DNA of 64,000 nucleotides from Colivivens sp963626085. Its GTDB lineage: Bacteria; Bacteroidota; Bacteroidia; Bacteroidales; Bacteroidaceae. Location: contig CAVFVJ010000004.1 in assembly GCA_963626085.1 (NCBI GenBank), positions 35,977 to 99,976 on the forward strand, in the 5' to 3' direction. The notes under the pieces were generated by a model, which saw nothing but the letters and a program-made list of their open reading frames with translations, ran no database searches and was not told the origin of the DNA. The translations under genes and the position numbers were made by a program. This document shows, in pieces, positions 1 through 8,163 of the stretch (within the stretch, counting starts at the first letter, position 1; every line of letters begins with the position of its first letter).

Positions 1-337
1 CATCTGGACTTGAGAATGTAGGAAACCCTGTATATGGCTTACCAGCCAAAGTCGTCTCGAAATTGGCTATCGCCACATCTGCTTCGGCAATCTCAGCACT
101 TATAAAACGGAAACACTCAGTATAGTCATAACTACCGTCAGGTTGCAGTGCGCCCTTCACCTGAGGCATATGCTGCATGATATCACCGGCAAACAGAAGT
201 GTCAAGCTCTCTGTTTCTACAGTATCAGCTTTAGTCTGGACGGAATCAGTTTTCTCGGGCTTTGTCTGCGACGTGGTGTCACATGCCTGAAACGCCATGA
301 TAGCAACGATACCTATCAACGGAAGCAAGAGTCTCAT
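1..337 (-). CDS. CapA-like (PGA_cap) lipoprotein, N-terminal part; runs off the window
   Basis: The minus-strand frame opens at ATG 335-337 and stays open to base 1, so only about 112 residues are visible and the C-terminus lies outside. Residues 1-19 (MRLLLPLIGIVAIMAFQAC) form a lipoprotein signal with a lipobox Cys at 19, followed by a Thr/Lys/Asp-rich linker. The mature part begins with LLFAGDIMQH and continues to VAIANFETTL. These fit the first metal-binding motifs (FxGDxM and NxE) of the CapA/PgsA metallophosphatase family, known from poly-gamma-glutamate capsule enzymes but widespread with unknown substrates. I infer a surface or periplasmic lipoprotein of the calcineurin-like fold. It lies directly downstream of recA on the same strand, 46 bp away. 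The specific substrate is unknown. Confidence 0.75.
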   Translation of the reverse strand, partial: MRLLLPLIGIVAIMAFQACDTTSQTKPEKTDSVQTKADTVETESLTLLFAGDIMQHMPQVKGALQPDGSYDYTECFRFISAEIAEADVAIANFETTLAGKPYTGFPTFSSPD

Positions 338-383
338 CTCCGTTTGAATTACAGAGCATAACGGTGGTAGCCCACAGACATGG

Positions 384-1418
384 TCAATCGAGAATCTCCG
401 CAGCGTCGGGATCACTCTCGTCCTTACCAGAGAGTTTGGCCATGATTTTGTTTTCTACTTCCTCTGCAAGTTCAGGGTTGTCTTCCAGAACCTTCTTCAC
501 GGCTTCTCGTCCCTGTGCCAACTTGCTGCCATCATAACTGAACCAACTTCCGCTCTTCTTGATAATATCCAGTTCTACACCCATGTCCACCAGTTCACTG
601 CTACGTGATATACCTGTACCGAACATGATGTCGAACTCGCACTTGCGGAACGGAGGTGCCACCTTGTTCTTCACAATCTTCACCTTCACAGTGTTGCCGA
701 TAACTTGGTCACCGTTCTTGATGGGTTCCTTGCGTCTGATATCGATACGTACGGACGCATAGAACTTGAGGGCATTACCGCCTGTCGTGGTCTCCGGGTT
801 ACCGAACATGACACCAATCTTCTCGCGCAACTGGTTGATGAAAATACATGTGGTCTTTGTCTTGCTGATGGTGGCTGTGAGTTTCCTGAGAGCCTGACTC
901 ATCAGCCTTGCCTGTAGTCCCACCTTATTGTCACCCATGTCACCCTCTATCTCTGCTTTCGGCGTAAGTGCCGCTACGGAGTCGATGACCACGATGTCCA
1001 CGGCTGCCGAACTGATGAGTTGGTCTGCAATCTCCAATGCTTGTTCACCGTTATCAGGCTGTGATATGAGCAAGTTTTCGGTATCCACTCCCAAACTGTG
1101 GGCATAGAATCGGTCGAATGCGTGCTCCGCATCGATGAATGCGGCTATACCTCCCGTCTTCTGACATTCGGCAATGGCATGAAGTGCCAATGTGGTCTTA
1201 CCTGAAGACTCTGGACCATAGATTTCTATGATACGTCCTTTCGGATATCCGCCCACACCCAGTGCGGCATTGAGTCCGATTGACCCGGTTGGAATCACCT
1301 CTATCTTTTCTATATTTTCCTCACCCAACCGCATGATTGAGCCACGGCCATAATTTTTCTCGATTTTACTCATTGCAGCCTGCAATGCCTTCAGTTTCTC
1401 TTCGTTTGCTGTTGCCAT
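384..1418 (-). CDS. recA: RecA recombinase
   Basis: This 344-residue protein matches RecA over its whole length. Walker A is GPESSGKTT at residues 68-76, and Walker B lies in VDIVVIDSVAAL around 140-151. A typical core (NQLREKIGVMFGNPETTTGG) carries the DNA-binding L2 region, and the C-terminus is acidic (DESDPDAAEILD). RecA polymerises on single-stranded DNA, drives homologous strand exchange and, in species that have LexA, stimulates its self-cleavage. The length is usual for the family (about 340-350). The start at 1418 gives the standard MATANEEKLKALQ opening. A promoter-like TATCTTTGC lies about 50 bp upstream on the minus strand. No clear LexA box was seen by eye, so SOS control is undecided. 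Confidence 0.98.
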   Translation of the reverse strand: MATANEEKLKALQAAMSKIEKNYGRGSIMRLGEENIEKIEVIPTGSIGLNAALGVGGYPKGRIIEIYGPESSGKTTLALHAIAECQKTGGIAAFIDAEHAFDRFYAHSLGVDTENLLISQPDNGEQALEIADQLISSAAVDIVVIDSVAALTPKAEIEGDMGDNKVGLQARLMSQALRKLTATISKTKTTCIFINQLREKIGVMFGNPETTTGGNALKFYASVRIDIRRKEPIKNGDQVIGNTVKVKIVKNKVAPPFRKCEFDIMFGTGISRSSELVDMGVELDIIKKSGSWFSYDGSKLAQGREAVKKVLEDNPELAEEVENKIMAKLSGKDESDPDAAEILD

Positions 1419-1467
1419 ATCTGTTCGGATATTATTGGTTCACTTGTTATATTTAGTTGTTTTGCAT

Positions 1468-1476
1468 GCAAAGATA
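1468..1476 (-). promoter_or_regulatory. Bacteroidales -7 element upstream of recA
   Basis: On the minus strand this reads TATCTTTGC, matching the Bacteroidota -7 consensus TAnnTTTG, about 50 bp before the recA start codon. I do not see a convincing TTTG -33 element at 19-20 bp spacing, so this is only a partial promoter match. Confidence 0.5.
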
Positions 1477-1552
1477 CGAATTAATGTGATTTGACCTATC
1501 TCCGCAACCTGTTTTTTGAGGATTCATAGTACATTCCACATTGTCCGCACCA

Positions 1553-3196
1553 TCATTGTAGCGAGCTCAATGACTGTGCCAGCATCTCCGCACACCTTTC
1601 CCCGTCGATTCCAGCAGACACTATGCCACCTGCATAGCCTGCTCCCTCACCGCAAGGAAATAATCCTGCTATACGTATGTGCTGAAGACTTTCATGATTA
1701 CGTACAATACGTACTGGGGCTGATGTACGTGTCTCTACCCCAATCATCACAGCCTCGTTGGTAAGGAATCCATGGCTTGCCTTACCGAAATGCAGAAAGC
1801 CCTGTTGAAGTCGTGAGGTAATGAAACGTGGCATCCAGAAATGGAGTGGAGAAGGAATCAATCCGGGTGAGTAGGACGACTTGGGAAGTGTACCAGACAA
1901 CTTGCCGTTGACAAAATCTGCCATACGCTGTGCTGGAGCTGTCTGTCTCCTGTTACCTTGAAGCCAGCACTGGCGTTCAAGGAACTCTTGAAACTCAAGC
2001 ATGCAGAGCGGATTGGACTCCGAGTCATGTTCATATAACTTGGTCTCCACTGCCAACTCTTTGTCATAGAACCCTTTTATCTGCTGGAGGTCGTCGTGCC
2101 GCACCTCAACAACCATACCGCTATTGCTCCACGGACTATTGCGCAGACTTGCGGACATGCCGTTGACCACAATCTGCTCTGGACCACTGGCAGCAGGAAC
2201 GACCGTTCCACCAGGGCACATACAGAACGAATAGACACCACGTCCGTTTACTTGGGTGACGAACGAATACTCGGCTGTAGGCAAGTATTTACCTTTACCG
2301 TCTTTCCTATGGTATTGTATCTGGTCAATCAGAGATGCTGGGTGTTCAAGGCGAACCCCAACCGCAAGGTCTTTTGCTTCAATCTCTATCCCGGTCTTGT
2401 ATAGCCAACGGTACACGTCACGTGCTGAGTGTCCTGTTGCAAGTATCACTGGTCCGTGGAACTGACACTGATGTTCTGTCCCGTCCACGTCTGTACGTAC
2501 CGCCTCCACTCCGTATACCTTGTCATCTTTGATGAGCAGGTCTGTCATCTTCGTACGGAAATGTACCTCACCTCCACACGACTTGATGGTCTCGCGCATA
2601 CTCTCGATAACCCTCGGCAGTTTGTCCGTACCTATGTGCGGATGCGCATCTGTAAGGATACTGGTGGACGCTCCATGCTGACAGAATACACTGAGTATAT
2701 GACTCACGTCACCACGTTTTTTACTACGGGTATAGAGCTTCCCATCGGAAAAAGCACCTGCACCTCCCTCTCCGAATGAGTAGTTCGACTCGGGGTTGAC
2801 AGTATGTTCACGTGAAATCAGGGCAATATCTTTCCTCCGTTCATGCACGTCCTTCCCACGTTCAATAACAATCGGACGCACATTCAGTTCTATAAGCTTG
2901 AGTGCTGCGAAAAGACCACCAGGACCAGCTCCAACCACAACTGCGGTAGGACATCCCTCAACATTATGGTATTCTGTCCGAGGAAACTCATCGTCGGCTG
3001 GCTGTTCATTGATGTAGACACGAACCTTCAAATTAACATATATTGTACGCTGTCGCGCATCAATACTACGTTTAAGGACTCGTATGGCAGTTACCTGTCT
3101 GCAGTCTACTCCTTTATCAGTGTGCATGTATTCTTTTATACTCTGCTCACTGGCTGCCTGTTCTGGCAACACTCTCAGTTGATATTCTTGAATCAT
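1553..3196 (-). CDS. FAD-dependent oxidoreductase (COG2509-like NAD(P)/FAD dehydrogenase)
   Basis: The 547-residue protein has an N-terminal domain of about 80 residues followed by a Rossmann FAD-binding motif VVVGAGPGGLFAAL with GxGxxG at 89-94. Further family signatures are GEGGAGAFSDGKLYT around 142-156, ILATGHSARDVY in the middle, and the C-terminal flavin-binding stretch CGEGAGYAGGIVSAGIDG. This arrangement fits the family annotated as 'uncharacterized FAD-dependent dehydrogenase', whose substrate is unknown. The protein has no signal peptide or membrane segment and should be cytosolic. It follows the MBL hydrolase gene by 15 bp on the same strand and could be cotranscribed with the murB group. 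The family call is firm; the reaction is not known. Confidence 0.85.
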   Translation of the reverse strand: MIQEYQLRVLPEQAASEQSIKEYMHTDKGVDCRQVTAIRVLKRSIDARQRTIYVNLKVRVYINEQPADDEFPRTEYHNVEGCPTAVVVGAGPGGLFAALKLIELNVRPIVIERGKDVHERRKDIALISREHTVNPESNYSFGEGGAGAFSDGKLYTRSKKRGDVSHILSVFCQHGASTSILTDAHPHIGTDKLPRVIESMRETIKSCGGEVHFRTKMTDLLIKDDKVYGVEAVRTDVDGTEHQCQFHGPVILATGHSARDVYRWLYKTGIEIEAKDLAVGVRLEHPASLIDQIQYHRKDGKGKYLPTAEYSFVTQVNGRGVYSFCMCPGGTVVPAASGPEQIVVNGMSASLRNSPWSNSGMVVEVRHDDLQQIKGFYDKELAVETKLYEHDSESNPLCMLEFQEFLERQCWLQGNRRQTAPAQRMADFVNGKLSGTLPKSSYSPGLIPSPLHFWMPRFITSRLQQGFLHFGKASHGFLTNEAVMIGVETRTSAPVRIVRNHESLQHIRIAGLFPCGEGAGYAGGIVSAGIDGERCAEMLAQSLSSLQ

Positions 3197-3211
3197 GATG
3201 ATGGTGTATGG

Positions 3212-3979
3212 TTAGATGTTCAGCTCGAGACCGTCGTAGGCATAGTGCATATTTAGCGGAAGCATGTGCTCCGCTTCCTCGTGTGGCAGAATGAAATGGC
3301 TCATATGAATAAAGTAAGTGGATTTTGCGCCTACTTTCCTCGCGAACTCTATGGCTTCAGGTACACTCTGGTGCGACATGTGGGTACGATAGTGAAGTGC
3401 GTTGACTACAAGCAGTTCCACTCCTTTCAAGTATTTCCACTCTGTATCGGGCATGGTCTTCATGTCTGTGATATATGCCATCTTACCAATCCTAAACCCA
3501 ACGATAGGCAACTTGCCGTGCATCACACGTATGGGTATGACAGTCAGACTGCCTACGGTTATCGGCACGTGCGGTTCCATGTGTTGCATAGTGACGGAAG
3601 GAACTCCTGGATAGCGTTGGTTGGCAGGCGTGAAACAATAGGGGATGCGCGCCATGAGGTGCTCACACACATTGTCTTCCGCATAGATTCTCACGTCACC
3701 GAACAAAGGACCAGGACGTACATCATCGATGCCGCCCACATGGTCATAGTGCTCATGGGTGAGTACAATATCATGGATATGCGGCAATCTACCAAGTCTG
3801 AGCATTTGATTACGGAAATCGGGGCCACAGTCTATGAGTAACACCGTGTCACCCTCTTCTACTAGGGCAGAACATCTGGTACGGTTGTCCCTAGGGTCTT
3901 TACTCTTACATGTGGCACAGTCGCACCCAATCTGAGGGACACCGTTACTCGTACCTGTACCTAATATAGTTACCTTCAT
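3212..3979 (-). CDS. MBL-fold metallo-hydrolase, PhnP/Lipoate-associated type
   Basis: The 255-residue protein carries the metallo-beta-lactamase metal motif HEHYDH at 75-80 plus ITDMK and a late FIHMSHFI histidine motif. An N-terminal Cys cluster (GCDCATC, Cys 19, 21 and 24) is typical of PhnP-like phosphodiesterases, which bind an additional structural zinc. PhnP acts on cyclic phosphodiesters such as phosphoribosyl 1,2-cyclic phosphate, but no other phosphonate genes are nearby, so the substrate is left open. The start codon overlaps the murB stop codon (ATGA, 3976-3979), which suggests translational coupling. It is probably cytosolic. The family assignment is sound; the physiological role in this genus is unknown. 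Confidence 0.82.
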   Translation of the reverse strand: MKVTILGTGTSNGVPQIGCDCATCKSKDPRDNRTRCSALVEEGDTVLLIDCGPDFRNQMLRLGRLPHIHDIVLTHEHYDHVGGIDDVRPGPLFGDVRIYAEDNVCEHLMARIPYCFTPANQRYPGVPSVTMQHMEPHVPITVGSLTVIPIRVMHGKLPIVGFRIGKMAYITDMKTMPDTEWKYLKGVELLVVNALHYRTHMSHQSVPEAIEFARKVGAKSTYFIHMSHFILPHEEAEHMLPLNMHYAYDGLELNI

Positions 3980-4971
3980 ATAATGTTCACCTCTGGATGT
4001 ATATCTATATTGAACCTATCCTTCACATCGTGAATAATCGCCCGTGACAGAGATACAATGTCATCACCTGTAGCTCCACCGAGATTTACCAATATGAGAG
4101 CCTGCTTGGAATATACCCCTGCACGTCCAAGCGAGCGTCCCTTCCAACCGCATTGTTCGATGAGCCAACCTGCTGGAATTTTTACTCCATCCACGGTGTT
4201 ATAGAAGGGCATATCGGGGTAGTCTGATTGCAGTTTTTCGAACTGATTTACACTGACAACAGGATTCATGAAAAACGACCCTGCGTTGCCTGTCACTTCC
4301 GGGTCCGGCAGTTTACTCTTGCGGATATTTATTATAACGTCGCGCACTTTTTCTGGTGTAATCTCTCTTACATCTTCGAGATGAGAACGAATGTTACCGT
4401 ACTCCAGTCTGGGTATGAAGTGACGAGACAGACGATAGGTCACATGTGTCACCGCATATTGTCCCTTCAGTTCGCGCTTGAAGATACTGTCACGATAGGC
4501 GTAACGACACTCACTGTTGGTAAATACTCGCTGTGTTCCGTCTGAGAGTTTCATACACTCGACCCGTTCTATCAAGTCTTTTGCTTCAACTCCATATGCC
4601 CCTATGTTCTGCACGGCACTGGCTCCGACCTCACCAGGTATGAGTGACAGATTTTCAGCCCCACTCAGTCCAGTTCTCACTGTATAGTCTACAAATTCAT
4701 CCCAAATCATCCCAGCACCGACCCTCAACCAAACGTGGTCACTATCGGCTGCCACCTGTTCTACAGTCTTTATGGCGCAGTGGAGCACCGTACCGTCAAA
4801 ATCCTTGGTGAAAAGCAGGTTACTGCCTCCGCCCACATGCAGGACTGAACGGTGGTGTAGGGTAGGGATGACCTCTTGCAGTTGGCCGCATGAAGCGTAC
4901 TCCACATAATCACTCGCATAGGTCTTTATACCGAACGTGTTGTGTATCTCGCGTCGCATACAGTTTCTCAC
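3976..4971 (-). CDS. murB: UDP-N-acetylenolpyruvoylglucosamine reductase (MurB, type I)
   Basis: MurB reduces UDP-GlcNAc-enolpyruvate to UDP-N-acetylmuramate with NADPH and bound FAD, an early cytosolic step of peptidoglycan synthesis. The 331-residue protein shows the FAD-binding motif LHVGGGSNLLF, then IPGEVGASAVQNIGAYG. CRYAYRDSIFK is the Tyr-containing loop of type I MurB (E. coli type). GNAGSFFMNPVV carries the catalytic Ser, and the C-terminal HPEVNII carries the catalytic Glu. Length is close to the E. coli enzyme. It overlaps by 4 bp both the upstream lipoprotein gene and the downstream MBL gene, so three genes form one tight operon. Confidence 0.96.
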   Translation of the reverse strand: MRNCMRREIHNTFGIKTYASDYVEYASCGQLQEVIPTLHHRSVLHVGGGSNLLFTKDFDGTVLHCAIKTVEQVAADSDHVWLRVGAGMIWDEFVDYTVRTGLSGAENLSLIPGEVGASAVQNIGAYGVEAKDLIERVECMKLSDGTQRVFTNSECRYAYRDSIFKRELKGQYAVTHVTYRLSRHFIPRLEYGNIRSHLEDVREITPEKVRDVIINIRKSKLPDPEVTGNAGSFFMNPVVSVNQFEKLQSDYPDMPFYNTVDGVKIPAGWLIEQCGWKGRSLGRAGVYSKQALILVNLGGATGDDIVSLSRAIIHDVKDRFNIDIHPEVNII

Positions 4972-5780
4972 GATTCAATTTCAAACAGATACCAACGTCC
5001 ACCCGAGAAATCGAAATGGAAAGTTATGAGCAGTCCGTTGCTTAGTCCTTTCAGCAGAACAGACTTTCTATTGGTACTGATGAGCGATTGTCCATAGTCT
5101 ATGTTGATTACTTCGGATTTCATGTCCGGCAGATCGTTCACCAACTCCTGCCATTCATCGTAATCGATGTGGCGTGTGATAATCTCTTCCTCGTCCTCGG
5201 AAAAGCATTTGAAGAGGACTGGCAGTCTGAGAGACTCATATTGGTAGCCCGCATCCGTGATGAAGTTCTTCAGAAACTCCAGGAACGAAGCATTTGGAGT
5301 ATCGTACACACTGTTGACACTGTCCCCTGTGAGATACCATTTGCCGTGAATACGGTTGAAGTCATATAGTTCTATCTGGTCGTCTCCCCATTCAATCTTC
5401 TCCAGCAGCACATGAACTAGTGACGTGTCTTTTTGTAGATTCAGGTCGTTCTCGCGCTCGTAGATGACAATGACCGACTGCTCTTCCGTCAGCGACAACG
5501 TCTCGTTTTTCATCTTGGTACGCTCGTTTTTAAACTTCTTGCTGGATATGTAACTGAACAGAAAGTCGTCGAACAACTCGTCCGCAGACTCGGGTATGAC
5601 TTCCTCCTTGAAAAGGTCAAGTTGTTCCAGTCCTGTAGAATCCACTCCCGTGCTGTCAGCATCCACATTATCGTCAGCATCGTCTTTCCCGAACTTGCAC
5701 GATACGGCAAGGGTACACAGGCACAGAAGCGATATGCCTAATAGAGTATTTCTCATATGCCTTAACATAAAACCGTGCAA
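4968..5780 (-). CDS. Lipoprotein, probably DUF4348 family
   Basis: The 270-residue product has a lipoprotein signal (GISLLCLCTLAVSC, lipobox Cys 28 counted from the first Met), followed by an Asp-rich segment (KDDADDNVDADS). In-frame ATGs at residues 1, 5 and 9 are possible starts; Met9 (ATG at 5754-5756) gives the most typical signal peptide. The mature domain resembles the DUF4348 family found in Prevotella and Bacteroides, which has no assigned function. No catalytic motif is evident. It is the first gene of the overlapping lipoprotein-murB-MBL chain. I infer a periplasmic or outer-membrane lipoprotein and assign no function. The DUF label is from memory and would need a profile search. 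Confidence 0.7.
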   Translation of the reverse strand: MHGFMLRHMRNTLLGISLLCLCTLAVSCKFGKDDADDNVDADSTGVDSTGLEQLDLFKEEVIPESADELFDDFLFSYISSKKFKNERTKMKNETLSLTEEQSVIVIYERENDLNLQKDTSLVHVLLEKIEWGDDQIELYDFNRIHGKWYLTGDSVNSVYDTPNASFLEFLKNFITDAGYQYESLRLPVLFKCFSEDEEEIITRHIDYDEWQELVNDLPDMKSEVINIDYGQSLISTNRKSVLLKGLSNGLLITFHFDFSGGRWYLFEIES

Positions 5781-5942
5781 AGTTAGTGCTTGCTGCGAGA
5801 ATAAACAAATTAATTTGATTTTTTCTATAAAGGCGAATCAACATCATCACCAACAAGGGCGGATTTGGAGAATATGGATGACACATGACTTTCTATAACA
5901 ATTGTCAGAAGAGTCGTTGTTGTGTTAAATACACCATATTTG

Positions 5943-5973
5943 TTTGACAGTCCAGATATTTGCCATACCTTTG
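5943..5973 (+). promoter_or_regulatory. Bacteroidales promoter for the TlpA-like gene
   Basis: TTTG at 5943-5946 is followed after 19 bp by TACCTTTG at 5966-5973. This is a near-perfect -33/-7 pair, ending about 26 bp before the ATG at 6000. Confidence 0.75.
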
Positions 5974-5999
5974 CGCTCGAAATGACCAATGAATAATTT

Positions 6000-7145
6000 A
6001 TGAGAAAAAATTTAATCATGACAGCTGTAGTCTGTGGACTTGTCGTATCACCGATAACGGCTCAGATCGTAAATCTCGAAGTGAAAGGACTACCTGAAGG
6101 CACAAAGATGGGCATTGAACTTGCTGGAACGTACAATCAGGAGAAACCAATACAGATCGTTGATGTTAAACAGGGTAGGGCACAGTTCAAGTTAACCTCT
6201 GACAGCCCTCGCGGTTATTACATCTATCCATCTGACAAAGAAGGATATGAGCGGAGTATGATTGTATTGTCGCCCAACGAGACTGCGTCTTTCAGTGTGA
6301 CATATACAGGAAACCGTGCGGAGGCGACAGTCACCCATTCTCCCACAAATGACTTTTATGTTGCAAACAAAGGCAATAGGGGACAACTCGAAGACATTTA
6401 CACTAAGATGCACGAGGAGTATAAGGAGGTTATAGAGAAACTAGGGAAACTGGAGCGTGGTTCAGACGAGTACAAGACGTTTGCTGAGAGTGAAGAATTC
6501 AAGAAATATGCTAAAGCAGAGGAGGATTTCTTCAATCTGGTAGAAAAGACCATGATGGATCCAGTGTACAAGAACAAAGATTCATGGTGGGGGCCATTTT
6601 TCCTCTGTTCGGAGATGAGTTATCTGACAGAAGACCAAAAACCAATCTATGACCAGTTCTCAGAGGCTGCTAAAAACAGTTTCTATGGAAAGATTGTCGC
6701 CAGTTATGTGATTCCCGTGTCTCTCGTGGGCAAACAGATGCCAGATTTCAGCTTCACTGATTATAACACCAAGAAGCAGATGAGTCTGATGGACATCTGC
6801 AAACAGAACAAGTACGTGCTTGTAGACTTCTGGGCATCTTGGTGCGGACCTTGCCGTAAGGAGATTCCAAACTTCAAGTCACAGTACGAGCAGTACAAGG
6901 ATAAGGGTTTTCAAGTGGTAAGTATCTCTGCTGATACAGACAAGAGCGCATGGCTGAAAGCGCTGGAGGAAGAACAGACTCCATGGCCGAATGACATCGA
7001 CGGAGACAAGGGTATCTGTAATTTATATAAGGTGTCGTATTATCCGACAGTTTACTTACTTGACAGCGAAGGAAAGGTAATAGCCAAAGACGGTGATGCT
7101 AGAGGCGAGAATCTGCGCACACTGCTGAGTAACCTTTTCAAGTAA
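6000..7145 (+). CDS. TlpA-family thiol:disulfide protein with N-terminal DUF4369-like domain
   Basis: The 381-residue protein has a signal peptide (MTAVVCGLVVSPITAQ region). Next comes a beta-rich N-terminal domain similar to DUF4369, a helical linker (about 120-210), and a C-terminal thioredoxin fold. The redox motif WASWCGPCRKE has Cys 282 and Cys 285, and the cis-Pro motif is in VSYYPTVYLLD. Such proteins act in the periplasm as reductases or in oxidative folding, with poorly defined partners in Bacteroidota. A clear promoter lies 26 bp upstream. The lysozyme-like gene follows after 16 bp and may be cotranscribed. Fold and family are secure; the specific client protein is unknown. Confidence 0.88.
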   Translation: MRKNLIMTAVVCGLVVSPITAQIVNLEVKGLPEGTKMGIELAGTYNQEKPIQIVDVKQGRAQFKLTSDSPRGYYIYPSDKEGYERSMIVLSPNETASFSVTYTGNRAEATVTHSPTNDFYVANKGNRGQLEDIYTKMHEEYKEVIEKLGKLERGSDEYKTFAESEEFKKYAKAEEDFFNLVEKTMMDPVYKNKDSWWGPFFLCSEMSYLTEDQKPIYDQFSEAAKNSFYGKIVASYVIPVSLVGKQMPDFSFTDYNTKKQMSLMDICKQNKYVLVDFWASWCGPCRKEIPNFKSQYEQYKDKGFQVVSISADTDKSAWLKALEEEQTPWPNDIDGDKGICNLYKVSYYPTVYLLDSEGKVIAKDGDARGENLRTLLSNLFK

Positions 7146-7161
7146 AGGTTAGCTTAAACGC

Positions 7162-7779
7162 TTGGAATACCTGCCAATGAGGAGACTTGTATTGCTGTTC
7201 GGCATATTACTTTGCATCTCGGTAGTGATTGCGAACAATCCGCAGCTGCTTAGACATACTTCAACCTACAGTGTCTGCGACACAGACACTGTAGGTGATG
7301 TTGTGGACGACTGTGTAAAGGAAATCAACAAGGTCATCGAAGAGACAGACAGTCTCATAGCTGCCAATCGGCCTGTAGACGACATGCTGTCGGGTCAGGA
7401 TTCCGTCATGAGAAAATGGGAACCGTTGATTGAAGCTATTGCTACAATCGAAAGCCGCAAGAACCCAAAGGTCGTTTCACGATGCGGCAAGTACGTGGGA
7501 TACCTGCAGATATCCAAACTGCTGGTCAACGAATGCAACATGATTCTCCGAGAAAACAAATACACGTACAACGACAGATACGACAAACAGAAAAGCATCG
7601 AGATGTTCTTTGTTATCCAGAACCGCCATAATCCGGATGGAAATATCGAGAAAGCCATCAGACTATGGAAATCCGGTGACACCAAATGTATGCAGCGCAA
7701 GGCACGTACTGAATCTTACTACCGCAAAGTCATGAAAATCTTAGTAGGTGACGTGTCCCACGTCACAAGAATAAATTAG
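7162..7779 (+). CDS. Secreted lysozyme-like (transglycosylase-fold) hypothetical protein; tail encoded by repeat DNA
   Basis: The 205-residue product has an N-terminal signal peptide; Met6 (MRRLVLLFG, ATG 7177) is an alternative start. The segment around residues 90-160 resembles a lysozyme/lytic transglycosylase fold. A Glu at 97 in ATIESRKNP sits where the catalytic acid would lie, GYLQI (113-117) resembles the GxxQ motif, and helices end in YYRKVMK. The protein is short for a full transglycosylase and I cannot confirm activity. Residues 194-205 (LVGDVSHVTRIN) are encoded by the first copy of the palindromic tandem repeat beginning at 7741. The natural stop has evidently been replaced by repeat sequence. 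Function is inferred from fold resemblance only. Confidence 0.6.
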   Translation: MEYLPMRRLVLLFGILLCISVVIANNPQLLRHTSTYSVCDTDTVGDVVDDCVKEINKVIEETDSLIAANRPVDDMLSGQDSVMRKWEPLIEAIATIESRKNPKVVSRCGKYVGYLQISKLLVNECNMILRENKYTYNDRYDKQKSIEMFFVIQNRHNPDGNIEKAIRLWKSGDTKCMQRKARTESYYRKVMKILVGDVSHVTRIN

Positions 7780-7947
7780 TAGGTGACGTGTCCCACGTCA
7801 CAAGAATAAATTAGTAGGTGACGTGTCCCACGTCACAAGAATAAATTAGTAGGTGACGTGTCCCACGTCACAAGAATAAATTAGTAGGTGACGTGTCCCA
7901 CGTCACAAGAATAAATTAGTAGGTGACGTGTCCCACGTCACAACAAC
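7741..7947 (+). repeat. Tandem array of six 35-bp palindromic (REP-like) units
   Basis: Units begin at 7741, 7776, 7811, 7846, 7881 and 7916. The first five are identical and the sixth diverges after its hairpin. Each holds a hairpin GTGACGTG-TCC-CACGTCAC preceded by TTAGTAG and followed by AAGAATAAA. A degenerate extra piece (TCCCACGTCG) follows at about 7969-7978. The array begins inside the last 12 codons of the upstream gene. The same hairpin recurs at 21996, 40843, 43351 and 62132. Confidence 0.95.
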
Positions 7948-8087
7948 AAGTATCATACAACAACAAGTATCCCACGTCGCTTCTTACTAATTTACAATTA
8001 AACATAACGCCAATTCCACATCCGCAAAATCATTAACCGCATGGACATCCTTATTGCTTGGTTATCCAAATTATTTGTACTGTTACA

Positions 8088-8117
8088 TTGTTGTTTACAG
8101 AAAAAGAGTTACCTTTG
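8088..8117 (+). promoter_or_regulatory. Promoter for the SLC13-type permease gene
   Basis: TACCTTTG at 8110-8117 is a strong -7 box, with TTG at 8088-8090 as a weak -33 element. It places the transcript start near 8124, so translation should begin at ATG 8164. An in-frame ATG further upstream at 8041 would be outside the transcript. Confidence 0.65.
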
Positions 8118-8163
8118 TACACAATTTCATTTAACATCCAAACAACACATACAACAACAGCCT

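Noticed and set aside
7741..7947. Tandem repeats as a CRISPR array
   Set aside because: The units are contiguous with no unique spacers, each unit is itself a hairpin with identical flanks, and no cas genes are near.
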